From positions 1,059,468 to 1,123,467 of the forward strand of contig NZ_LN929907.1 in NCBI RefSeq assembly GCF_001494595.1: DNA of 64,000 nucleotides. Direction: 5' to 3'. Of this stretch, positions 8,680 to 16,200 are shown in pieces. The DNA is from Mycobacterium sp. M26 (lineage in GTDB: Bacteria > Actinomycetota > Actinomycetes > Mycobacteriales > Mycobacteriaceae). The notes under the pieces are model-generated. The model was not told the origin of the DNA, ran no database searches, and was given only the letters and a program-made list of their open reading frames with translations. Position 1 is the first letter of the stretch, and each line of letters opens with the position of its first letter. A program made the position numbers and the translations under genes.

Positions 8680-9351
8680 TCAGAAGGCGCTGCTCGGTAC
8701 GTCGGTGACGTCACCGAGCAGCGCCGCGACGATCCGCTCGGCGACCGCGTCGGGGTCAAGCCCGGCCGGCAGCCGCGGTGGATCGCCGGCGATGGCCCGA
8801 TCCGCCAGACCGGTCTCGGTATGCGGGGGTCGGACGTCGACGATGCGAATCTTGCGTCGCCTGGCCTCGGTGCGTGCCGCGGTGAACAGCGCCGCCGTCG
8901 CCGCCTTGACCGCGGAGTACACCGCCATGTTCGGCATCGGCCTCTCGGCAACTACCGCGCTGATGCCGAGGATCACCCCGCCCGGTTCCAGCACGGGAAG
9001 GGCGGCGCGCATCACCCGCAACGGCGCCAGGAAATCGACCAGCACCAGGTCATCGACGGTGTCGTCGTCGATGTCAGTGAGCGGGCCGAACGCCACCACG
9101 CCAGCAGCGATCACCACCCCGTCGAGGCGGCCGTGCTGCGCACGGGCCGCCTCGACGACGCTGCGCCCGGCATCGGGGTCGCGGAGGTCGGCGGTCACGG
9201 AGTGTGCATCGCCGATCGCGGCCAGTGCGGCGGCGTCGCGTCCCGTCACGGTTAGGTCCGCTCCCCGGTCGGCCAGCAACCGTGCGATCCGCGATCCCAG
9301 CGCACCGCTGGCCCCGACGACGAGGTAGGCCTTACCGGACAAGTCGGTCAT
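8680..9351 (-). CDS. Short-chain dehydrogenase/reductase
   Basis: A 223-residue SDR. The NAD(P) loop GASGALGSR is at about residues 12-20, VIAAG replaces the usual NNAG, S of ISAVV and YSAVKAA supply the catalytic Ser-Tyr-Lys triad. The second half is short and lacks a long substrate lid. ATG 9349-9351 begins MTDLSGKAYLVVGASG, which places the glycine motif at the normal distance. It stands alone between the convergent clpB and the divergent ttfA; its last codons form one arm of the hairpin at 8686-8725. Substrate is not predictable. Confidence 0.88.
   Translation of the reverse strand: MTDLSGKAYLVVGASGALGSRIARLLADRGADLTVTGRDAAALAAIGDAHSVTADLRDPDAGRSVVEAARAQHGRLDGVVIAAGVVAFGPLTDIDDDTVDDLVLVDFLAPLRVMRAALPVLEPGGVILGISAVVAERPMPNMAVYSAVKAATAALFTAARTEARRRKIRIVDVRPPHTETGLADRAIAGDPPRLPAGLDPDAVAERIVAALLGDVTDVPSSAF
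8686..8725. terminator. Hairpin at the clpB/SDR convergent junction
   Basis: GGCGCTGCTCGGT at 8686-8698 is exactly complementary to 8713-8725. Inside it, ACGTC (8699-8703) pairs with GACGT (8707-8711), leaving a GGT loop and one bulged C. No T-run follows on either strand. It lies 30 bases after the clpB stop and within the last codons of the minus-strand SDR gene, so it may end both transcripts. Confidence 0.55.
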
Positions 9352-9459
9352 CCGGCCAGTATGCGTGGCCACCGTCGATGGCAGATCCGGGAAAAGGTGA
9401 CCGGGTTGTGACCCATTCGGATTCGGACCGGACAGCCGCAAGCGGATACTCTTGTCGCA

Positions 9460-10248
9460 ATGGTTCCGTTCTGGTTCACGCTGTCCGCACTCTGCTTTGT
9501 GGGTGCGGCGGTGCTGCTGTACATCGATATCGGCCGTCGCCGCGGTCTCGGCCGACGCCGCAAGTCCTGGGCGCGCTCGCACGGGTTCGACTACGAGCCC
9601 GAGTCCAACGAGATCGTCAGCCGCTGGACACGCGGCGTGATGTCGACGGTGGGCGAGGTCACCGCGCGCAATGTGGTGCTCGGCCAGATTCGCGGTGAAG
9701 CGGTCTACATCTTCGACCTCGAAGACGTCGCCACCGTCATCGCCCTGCACCGCAAGGTCGGCACCAACGTGGTGATGGACCTTCGGCTCAAGGGCATCGC
9801 CGAGCCGCGCGAGAACGACATCTGGTTGCTCGGTGCGATCGGTCCGCGGATGGTCTATTCCACCAACCTGGATGCCGCCCGGCGCGCCTGTGACCGCCGG
9901 ATGGTCACCTTCGCCCACACCGCACCGGATTGTGCGGAAATCATGTGGAACGAGCAGAACTGGACCCTGGTCTCGATGCCGATCACGTCCAGCCGCGCCC
10001 AATGGGACGAGGGTCTGCGCACGGTGCGGCAGTTCAACGACCTGCTGCGCGTGCTCCCGCCGCTGCCGGCGCAGGCCGCGCTCACCCAGTCCGCCGGCCG
10101 TCGTAACGCCTCGCCCGGACGCCCGCTGGCACCGGCCGGCCGCCGCGAACTGCCCACCGGCCGCACCGACGCCCCGCCGCCGCTGCGCCCGCAACAGCCG
10201 CGCGGTTCCAGCCAGGCCGGCACCCAAGCGCCCAATTACCAGCGCTGA
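9460..10248 (+). CDS. ttfA: TtfA, trehalose monomycolate transport factor (Rv0383c-like)
   Basis: A 262-residue membrane-anchored protein. One N-terminal helix (residues 3-22, FWFTLSALCFVGAAVLLYID) is followed by a basic stretch GRRRGLGRRRK, a compact domain of about 150 residues, and a disordered Pro/Arg-rich tail from about residue 205. In M. smegmatis and M. tuberculosis the orthologue is an essential partner of MmpL3 in moving trehalose monomycolate across the inner membrane. Identification rests on the sequence as I recall it and on synteny: clpB on one side and pyrE on the other, as in M. tuberculosis. ATG 9460 leaves a 108-bp divergent promoter region. Confidence 0.82.
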   Translation: MVPFWFTLSALCFVGAAVLLYIDIGRRRGLGRRRKSWARSHGFDYEPESNEIVSRWTRGVMSTVGEVTARNVVLGQIRGEAVYIFDLEDVATVIALHRKVGTNVVMDLRLKGIAEPRENDIWLLGAIGPRMVYSTNLDAARRACDRRMVTFAHTAPDCAEIMWNEQNWTLVSMPITSSRAQWDEGLRTVRQFNDLLRVLPPLPAQAALTQSAGRRNASPGRPLAPAGRRELPTGRTDAPPPLRPQQPRGSSQAGTQAPNYQR

Positions 10249-10267
10249 ACTCCGATAGGGTCACGGC

Positions 10268-11044
10268 GTGTCCCGTCCTGTCGCCCTTGTCACCGGGCCG
10301 ACCTCAGGTCTCGGTGCCGGCTATGCCCGCCGGTACGCCCGGGACGGCTATGACGTGGTGCTCGTCGCCCGCAATCGGCAACGGCTGGACGATCTCGCCG
10401 CCGAACTGCGGGCTGCCCACGGGGTGGATGTCGAAGTCCTGACCGCCGACCTGGCCGAGGCGGCGGACCGTGCCGCGGTGGCCGACCGGCTGGCCGCAGG
10501 CGTTCAGGTCCTGGTGAACAACGCCGGGTTCGGTACCTCCGGCGAGTTCTGGACCGCTGACCCCGCGATGTTGCAGGCCCAGCTCGACGTCAACGTCACC
10601 GCGGTGATGCAGCTGACCCGGGCCGCGCTGCCGCCGATGCTGGCCGCCGGATCCGGCAGGGTGATCAACATCGCCAGTGTTGCGGGGCTGCTGTCCGGTC
10701 GGGGATCCACCTATTCGGCCTCCAAAGCCTGGGTGGTGTCGTTCACCGAGGGACTGGCCAACGGCCTGGAGGGCACCGGGGTCAGCATCCACGCGGTGTG
10801 CCCGGGATTCGTGCACACCGAGTTCCACGAGCGTGCCGGCATCGACATGAAGTCGATCCCGAACATCATGTGGCTCAACGTCGATGACGTTGTCGCCGAA
10901 AGCCTCGCCGACGTGGCGAAGGGCAAAGTCATCAGCGTCCCCGGCCTGCAGTACAAGGTGCTGACAACCGGTGGGCGCCTCGTTCCGCGCGGACTGGTCC
11001 GCGCGCTCACCAAGGGATTTGGACGTGGCCGAGACCGCACCTGA
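10268..11044 (+). CDS. SDR family oxidoreductase (DltE-like)
   Basis: A 258-residue classical short-chain dehydrogenase: TGPTSGLG is the cofactor loop near residue 9, basic VARNRQRL after strand two suggests NADP(H), NNAG is at about residue 81, and Ser (NIASVAG), YSASK complete the active site. Start GTG 10268. It lies 19 bases behind ttfA and overlaps the pyrE start by 20 bases, so the three are probably one transcript. The substrate is unknown; proximity to a mycolate-transport gene hints at lipid chemistry but proves nothing. Confidence 0.9.
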   Translation: MSRPVALVTGPTSGLGAGYARRYARDGYDVVLVARNRQRLDDLAAELRAAHGVDVEVLTADLAEAADRAAVADRLAAGVQVLVNNAGFGTSGEFWTADPAMLQAQLDVNVTAVMQLTRAALPPMLAAGSGRVINIASVAGLLSGRGSTYSASKAWVVSFTEGLANGLEGTGVSIHAVCPGFVHTEFHERAGIDMKSIPNIMWLNVDDVVAESLADVAKGKVISVPGLQYKVLTTGGRLVPRGLVRALTKGFGRGRDRT

Positions 11045-11585
11045 ACTCAACTCCGAACAGCGCGCCGAGCTGGCCCGGTTGGTCCGGGAGCTGTCGGTGG
11101 TCTTCGGCCGGGTCACGCTGTCCTCGGGTAAGGAAGCCGACTACTACGTCGACCTGCGCCGGGCCACCCTGCATCACCAGGCCGCCCCGCTGATCGGCCG
11201 GCTCATGCGCGAACTCACCAGCGACTGGGATTACGCCGCGGTAGGCGGGCTGACCATGGGTGCCGATCCGGTGGCCGCTGCCGTCATGCATGCACCGGGC
11301 CGTCCCATCGACGCCTTCGTCATCCGCAAATCGGCCAAAACCCATGGGCTGCAACGGCAAATCGAGGGTGCCGATGTGGTGGGCAAGCGAGTCCTGGTGG
11401 TCGAGGACACCAGCACCACCGGGGGTTCGGCCCTGACCGCGGTGCGTGCGGTACGCGATGCCGGCGCCACGGTGGTCGGTGTCGCGACCGTGGTGGACCG
11501 GGCGACGGGTGCCGCCGAGGCGATCGAGGCCGAGGGTGTGCCGTACCGCAGCATCCTCGGATTAACCGATCTCGGCCTGGCCTGA
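11025..11585 (+). CDS. pyrE: Orotate phosphoribosyltransferase
   Basis: Joins orotate to PRPP to give orotidine monophosphate in pyrimidine synthesis. The 186-residue protein carries the PRPP-binding loop [16 protein letters not shown], the [13 protein letters not shown] segment and the [11 protein letters not shown] flexible loop region typical of PyrE. GTG 11025 gives a length close to the family norm and starts inside the end of the SDR gene (20-base overlap), suggesting translational coupling. A more upstream start would lengthen the overlap without adding a conserved sequence. Confidence 0.95.
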   Translation: MAETAPELNSEQRAELARLVRELSVVFGRVTLSSGKEADYYVDLRRATLHHQAAPLIGRLMRELTSDWDYAAVGGLTMGADPVAAAVMHAPGRPIDAFVIRKSAKTHGLQRQIEGADVVGKRVLVVEDTSTTGGSALTAVRAVRDAGATVVGVATVVDRATGAAEAIEAEGVPYRSILGLTDLGLA

Positions 11586-11602
11586 GCCGGGATAATCAGG
11601 CC

Positions 11603-12001
11603 ATGGAGCGGCGGGCGCAGGGGCGGGGTGGCCAGTCTCCGCTGGAAACCCTGCAGCAGATGCCCGCGCTCGTGGTGCTCGAACGGCTGCCGGTGCCGGT
11701 GCTGGCCGTCGGCGAGGACGGCACGATTCTGTTCGCCAACGCCGCTTTCGGGGCGATGCTCGGCTATGCCGTAGCGGACGTGCTGACGATGAAGTTCGAC
11801 GACATCTTCGGCGTCGCGCCCGACGAATCGGTGGTGTCGGTGGTGCGTGCCCATGCCGATCTGCTGGTGGAGTTGCAGCACGCCGATGGCTCGACGGTGC
11901 GGGCGAAGCTGAGCCGGTCCGCGCTGTTGCGCGGAGACGACCCGGTGGCGCTGGCGACGTTCCAGGACCTCACCGAACAACTCTGGGAAGCCGAGAAGTA
12001 G
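11603..12001 (+). CDS. Single PAS-domain protein
   Basis: A 132-residue protein made almost entirely of one PAS fold (about residues 28-128): LERLPVPVLAVGEDGTILFANAAFGAMLGY is the canonical PAS opening and ATFQDLTEQ the final strand. No kinase, GGDEF or DNA-binding domain is attached, so it would act through partners or as a small-ligand sensor. Start ATG 11603, 17 bases after pyrE. The order pyrE then this gene matches Rv0382c-Rv0381c in M. tuberculosis by position; I cannot confirm that Rv0381c has a PAS fold. Confidence 0.82.
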   Translation: MERRAQGRGGQSPLETLQQMPALVVLERLPVPVLAVGEDGTILFANAAFGAMLGYAVADVLTMKFDDIFGVAPDESVVSVVRAHADLLVELQHADGSTVRAKLSRSALLRGDDPVALATFQDLTEQLWEAEK

Positions 12002-12005
12002 GCCG

Positions 12006-12668
12006 TTAGCCGCGTTGGGCGTCGCCCGGGCTGAAGCGCACCGACTCCCGCCCCAGGTACTGGCGGAAGTACTCCAGTGACTCGTCGGACGCGATCGAGG
12101 GCAGCAGCATCTGCCAGACCCAGGTCAGTCGCAGCAGCATGTCGGCGCCACTGGACAGAGCGGTGGACAGCTGTTCCACACCCAGCAGCACCGCGATGAT
12201 CGTCTCGGCGACGATGTCGGGGTCGGCCCCGTCTCGCAGGTCACCTTCCTCGGCCGCCTTGTGCGCCTGTCCGGCGACAACCGTCGTCCAGTCCCGATAG
12301 GTCTGCGCGCCGGCCCCGGTGAATTGGCCCAGTGCCCTGGCCAATTGGCGTCCGATCCGCGCCAGCCGGTCATTGGCGATCAGTCCGAGGACCACGAACG
12401 AGCCGTGGATCATGTTCTCCAATGCCGGCGACGATGAGCTGGCAATCTCGCGGAACGCGCCGATCACCCGGCTGGTCGCTTCCTCGATCAGCGCCGCGGC
12501 CAGTGCTTCCTTGGAGTCGAAGTGGTAGTACAGCGCACCCTTGGTGATCTCGGCTCGTTCGATGATGTCACCGAGACCTGTTGCAGCGAAGCCGGATTCA
12601 TCGAAAAGCTCGACAGCGGCATCGAGGATCCTGGTGCGTGTCACCTCCGCTCTAGCTTGGCGTCCCAT
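12006..12668 (-). CDS. TetR-family regulator (ScbR-like)
   Basis: A 220-residue repressor. The N-terminal helix-turn-helix region reads TRTRILDAAVELFDESGF then ITKGALYYHFDSKEALA, a close fit to TetR and particularly to the gamma-butyrolactone receptor branch, where KGALYFHF is common. The C-terminal ligand domain carries GVEQLSTALSSGADMLLRL, also seen in that branch. It overlaps the next upstream regulator gene by 17 bases, so the two TetR proteins are co-expressed. Start ATG 12666-12668. The ligand is unknown. Confidence 0.88.
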   Translation of the reverse strand: MGRQARAEVTRTRILDAAVELFDESGFAATGLGDIIERAEITKGALYYHFDSKEALAAALIEEATSRVIGAFREIASSSSPALENMIHGSFVVLGLIANDRLARIGRQLARALGQFTGAGAQTYRDWTTVVAGQAHKAAEEGDLRDGADPDIVAETIIAVLLGVEQLSTALSSGADMLLRLTWVWQMLLPSIASDESLEYFRQYLGRESVRFSPGDAQRG

Positions 12669-13350
12669 CGTCCTCCCGTCCCCAGTTCTTCACCGCATGC
12701 GTCGTCCTGCGCTTGATGAACTGGCTGAAGTAGCTGATGCGGTCCGGTGTGGCGAAGCCGGGCAGGATCAGGTTCCAATTTCGTTCCATATTGCGTAGGA
12801 ACTGGTCGACGTTGTTGAGTTCGGTGGTCAGCCGGGTGCCGGTGTAGACCGAGATGATCAGTCTCGCAATAACTTCGGAATCGACATGCTCGACAATGTC
12901 GCCTTCCCGGATGGCGCGATCGACCGCAGCCGTCATCCCCTTGACCCATTCGTCGAGCCGTTGCGACTGCACACCTTCGATCCGGCCGACGGAGTCCATC
13001 AGGTTCAGTCCGGCTCGGCCGACGTCGGTGGTGTAGTCCTGGGCCGCAACCAGATAGACGATGTCGATGATCGTCTCCAGACCGGAGAGCCTGCGGCCCA
13101 TGATCTCGGCGATCGAGGCCCTGGTCATCGCCGTGCGTTCCTCGATGATGGCCTCGGCCAATGCGTGCTTGGAGCGGAAGTGGAAGTACATCGCCCCCTT
13201 GGTCACCTCGGCGCTGGCCAGGATGTCGTCCAGGCTCACCGAGCTGTACGCCTTGGCGGCGAACTCGCGGCACGCGGCGCGCAGGATCTGCGCGCGGGTC
13301 GTGTCGACCGCCTTGTCGCCCAGCTCCGTCACCAAATGAATCCATTTCAT
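12652..13350 (-). CDS. TetR-family regulator, partner of the 12006 gene
   Basis: A 232-residue regulator with helix-turn-helix TRAQILRAACREFAAK then VTKGAMYFHFRSKHALAEAI, again of the ScbR-like branch. The C-terminal part (VYTGTRLTTELNNVDQFLRNMERNW) is the usual ligand domain. Start taken as ATG 13348-13350 (MKWIHLVTELGDK). The frame extends 23 codons further upstream, but that part is Arg-rich and lacks family resemblance. It is the first gene of a two-regulator operon and divergent from the FAD-fold gene at 13506; a perfect dyad in the shared promoter region (13445-13463) is a likely operator. Confidence 0.87.
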   Translation of the reverse strand: MKWIHLVTELGDKAVDTTRAQILRAACREFAAKAYSSVSLDDILASAEVTKGAMYFHFRSKHALAEAIIEERTAMTRASIAEIMGRRLSGLETIIDIVYLVAAQDYTTDVGRAGLNLMDSVGRIEGVQSQRLDEWVKGMTAAVDRAIREGDIVEHVDSEVIARLIISVYTGTRLTTELNNVDQFLRNMERNWNLILPGFATPDRISYFSQFIKRRTTHAVKNWGREDDGTPS

Positions 13351-13444
13351 CCGACCCCGCCGCCTGTCGATTATGGCAGCACGGCCGACCCCTGACCCGT
13401 TTCTCCGGGTGTTTCCCATCTAGAACATACGAAATCATGATCGG

Positions 13445-13463
13445 ACATGACTGTAGGTCATGT
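13445..13463. promoter_or_regulatory. Dyad ACATGAC-N5-GTCATGT, candidate TetR operator
   Basis: Perfect 7-bp arms in the 155-bp region between the divergent TetR gene (start 13350) and the FAD-fold gene (start 13506). A second half-site-like AACATAC lies about 20 bases to its left. Palindromes of this length in a divergent promoter next to a TetR gene are usually autoregulatory operators. Confidence 0.5.
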
Positions 13464-13505
13464 TCATGAGCTAAAATCAGCGGAAAAGTATGCAATACTC
13501 TTTCG

Positions 13506-14339
13506 GTGCGTACTCTCGGTTCGGGGTCCGAAGGTGGCTATTCCAGGTTGGCGGAGATGACGGCGGACGATCAGATCGGACAGTTCTCTGATCTGTACTG
13601 GGATGACGTGGTTGACGTCATCTGTGCGGGCAGTGGTCCCGGTGCACTGGCGCAGGCGATCCTCTGCGCTGATCTGGGCCTCAACGTGGTCCTAGCCGAT
13701 GCGGTGAACGCGGCCGACCTCGCCGACGACGACACCCTGGCCTACCTGCAGGCGATGATCGACGACCTCGGGCTGGCGGGTCGGGCTCCGCAGAATCTGG
13801 AGGTTCCGCTGACCCGTGCGGTGCCCGAACCGCCGCCCAGCCCGAAGAAGGGCCGGCATGCCACCGTGGCACCGTTCGTGGGTTCGAGGCTGCGGGACTG
13901 GGCCGCGCACTGTGCGGCGTCGCCATTCGGCGTGATCTACAGCGCCGTGCCCGACGGGATGACGCCGATGCGTACTGACGCAGGACAGGCGATCCGTGCG
14001 GCGGTGCTCGGCGCCTACCGGCCCGACGCCGACCGGCCCGGACCCGGGTTGGCGGACTGGCTGGCCGGACAGGTCCGGGAGCGCGACATCCTTAGCGAGG
14101 GAAGCGGTCTGCAGAGGCTGATCTTCGAAGATGGCCGGGTGGCCGGTGCTGCCCTCGAGGGGCCGTCGGGTACCCGACTGGTGCGGGCGCTCGACGGTGT
14201 GGCACTGTCCACCGGGCCGACCCCGGGCGGCGCCGAGTGGCCGTCGCAACCCGACCTGCGTGATATCGAGGTACAGGTCGCGGTCGTCAGCCGTGCGGCC
14301 AGCCGGTTCGGCAGAGTCGAACTGCTACACGTCGGCTGA
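13506..14339 (+). CDS. Hypothetical protein with an N-terminal FAD/NAD-binding fold
   Basis: A 277-residue product (260 if translation starts at ATG 13557). Residues DVVDVICAGSGPGALAQAILCADLGLNVVLAD form a clear Rossmann beta-alpha-beta with GxGxxG, as in fumarate reductase or ketosteroid dehydrogenase flavoproteins. The rest is much shorter than those enzymes and I see neither the second FAD motif nor catalytic residues. It may be a degraded or minimal relative that binds a nucleotide without oxidoreductase activity. Neither start has a convincing ribosome-binding site. Its divergence from two TetR genes suggests they control it. Confidence 0.7.
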   Translation: MRTLGSGSEGGYSRLAEMTADDQIGQFSDLYWDDVVDVICAGSGPGALAQAILCADLGLNVVLADAVNAADLADDDTLAYLQAMIDDLGLAGRAPQNLEVPLTRAVPEPPPSPKKGRHATVAPFVGSRLRDWAAHCAASPFGVIYSAVPDGMTPMRTDAGQAIRAAVLGAYRPDADRPGPGLADWLAGQVRERDILSEGSGLQRLIFEDGRVAGAALEGPSGTRLVRALDGVALSTGPTPGGAEWPSQPDLRDIEVQVAVVSRAASRFGRVELLHVG

Positions 14340-14340
14340 G

Positions 14341-16200
14341 TCAGTGCCCCTTGGGGACTCCGAAGTCCACGGGCACAACCTTTTTGGCGAACAGGTCGGC
14401 CATCTTGTCGGCCGGCAGCGGCCGGGAGAGCAGGAAGCCCTGGGCGCGGTGGCAACCGTGTTGCAGTAGCGTGCGGGCCGCCGTCTCCGACTCGACTCCT
14501 TCGGCCACCAACTCCAAGCCGAATGCTTCCGCCAGGGCGATGACCGCCCGGACGATAGCCAGATCGCCGGGGTTGGACCCGAGGTCCAGGACGAAGCTCT
14601 TGTCGATCTTGACGGTATCCACGGGGAGCGATTTCAGGTGCGTCAGCACGCTGTAGCCGGTGCCGAAGTCGTCGATGGCCACCTGAACGCCCACCTCTTT
14701 GAGGCCGGCCAAGGTGATGCGGGTGGTCTCGATGTCTTGCACCACAACGCTTTCGGTGATCTCCAGGCACACCGACTTACCATCGAGCCCGAATTCCTCG
14801 ATGGTGTCGCGGACGGATTCGACGAAACCGTCGGTCACCAGCTGAACCGGTGAGACGTTGACTCGCAGCGTCGCGTTCTCGGCGATGCCCTTGGCGTTCC
14901 AGCGGCTGAACTGTTCGCACGCCGCGCGCAACACCCAGCGGCCCAGTTCGCCGGCCAGATTGATGGATTCGGCGACGTGGATGAACGAGTCGGGCAGCAG
15001 CAAGCCCCGCGTGGGGTGCTGCCAGCGGACCAGCGCCTCGGTGGCCAGCACTTCGCCGGTGCGCATGTCGATCTCGGGCAGGTAATGCAGGAGCAGCGAG
15101 CCGGTTCCGATGGCGCCTTGCAGGTGCAACTCGATATCGTTGCGGAACTCGCTGCTGAGTGACATCTCGTCGGTGAAGACGGCGATCTTGTTGCCGCCGG
15201 CGTTCTTCGCGTTGAGCACCGCCTGATCGGCCCGGCGCAACAGATCTGACGTCGTATCGCGCCCCGGTGAACCCAGTGCGACGCCGACACTGACTGTGCG
15301 GGTGAGCATTTCGCCGCCGATGGCCACCCGCTCGCGCAGCAGGGCCTGCATCCGGTGGGCGAGCGCTTCAGCATCCTCGGCGCCCATGGGGGCGGCGGGC
15401 ACCACCACGAACTCGTCGCCGCCGAGGCGTGCGATGACGTCGGCGTCGTTGGTTTCCTCGCGCAACCGTTCGGCGAAAGTCCGGATGAACCAGTCACCGG
15501 CGTGGTGCCCGAGGTAGTCGTTGATGGCCTTGAGCCGGTCGAGGTCGAGAAACAGCGCCGACACCGGCCCGGGCCGGCCGGCCCGCAGCCGCTCGTCCAG
15601 ATGGGCCAGCAACGCACGCCGGTTGCTCAGGCCGGTCAGGTCGTCGTGCTCGGCGAGGTACCGCAGCTGATCCTCGGCGACCACACGGGCCTGAACCTGA
15701 GCGAACAGCGACGCAATCGCCTTGAGCGCGTTGAGCTCTTCGGGCGACCAGTCCTTGATGCCGAACTTGATGAAGCCCAGCGCCCCGGTGGTGACGTCAC
15801 CGGACAGCAGCGGCACCGACGCCAGCGAGGGCAGCGCGTACCCGGCCTCCGCGACGCGGCGCTGGTAGTCGTCGGCGTCTTCCTCCACCGGTTCGGGGGA
15901 GAAGAACACCGGCTCCTTGGCATGCTCGGCGGCCGCGAAGATCGGGTCGGCGTCGGCGAAGTACACCACCCCGAGCGGGTCGGGATCCGGCACCTCGGGA
16001 CGCGCCGGCCACTCGGCCACCAGCTTGGTCGCGCGGATCGAATGATCGTTGTAGCGCAGGAAGCTCACGTCCACGCCGAACGTCTCCACCAGCTCGGCGA
16101 GCACCTCGCGGCTGACCTCAGCCGAGGTCGCCGAGGTGGCCGCCATCAGCATCGTGGCGACGTCGGTGACCAGGGTGTCGAGGCGGTGCGGCGCGTTCAT
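14341..16200 (-). CDS. dcpA: GAF-GGDEF-EAL cyclic-di-GMP enzyme (DcpA/Rv1354c type)
   Basis: A 619-residue bifunctional c-di-GMP protein. A GAF-like domain occupies about residues 20-170. The GGDEF cyclase domain has its signature intact at 260-264 (RLGGDEFVVV). The EAL phosphodiesterase domain has E388-A-L in TEALVRW and keeps the other catalytic segments NVSPVQL, EITES, IDDFGTGYS, KIDKSFV, AEGVES and QGFLLSRP. The RxxD product-inhibition site, normally five residues before GGDEF, reads NDAD and is absent. The order matches DcpA of M. smegmatis, which both makes and degrades c-di-GMP. The ATG at 16200 overlaps the stop of the MoeY-like gene by 4 bases, indicating coupled translation. Confidence 0.93.
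   Translation of the reverse strand: MNAPHRLDTLVTDVATMLMAATSATSAEVSREVLAELVETFGVDVSFLRYNDHSIRATKLVAEWPARPEVPDPDPLGVVYFADADPIFAAAEHAKEPVFFSPEPVEEDADDYQRRVAEAGYALPSLASVPLLSGDVTTGALGFIKFGIKDWSPEELNALKAIASLFAQVQARVVAEDQLRYLAEHDDLTGLSNRRALLAHLDERLRAGRPGPVSALFLDLDRLKAINDYLGHHAGDWFIRTFAERLREETNDADVIARLGGDEFVVVPAAPMGAEDAEALAHRMQALLRERVAIGGEMLTRTVSVGVALGSPGRDTTSDLLRRADQAVLNAKNAGGNKIAVFTDEMSLSSEFRNDIELHLQGAIGTGSLLLHYLPEIDMRTGEVLATEALVRWQHPTRGLLLPDSFIHVAESINLAGELGRWVLRAACEQFSRWNAKGIAENATLRVNVSPVQLVTDGFVESVRDTIEEFGLDGKSVCLEITESVVVQDIETTRITLAGLKEVGVQVAIDDFGTGYSVLTHLKSLPVDTVKIDKSFVLDLGSNPGDLAIVRAVIALAEAFGLELVAEGVESETAARTLLQHGCHRAQGFLLSRPLPADKMADLFAKKVVPVDFGVPKGH

Noticed and set aside
12641..13495. Alternative minus-strand frame overlapping the second TetR gene
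   Set aside because: The frame read at 12652-13350 gives a clear TetR protein; the alternative is Arg/Gly-rich without a domain.
13506..14339. Pseudogene of a fumarate-reductase-like flavoprotein
   Set aside because: The frame is intact from start to stop and I see no downstream remnant of the missing half, so a minimal protein is equally likely.
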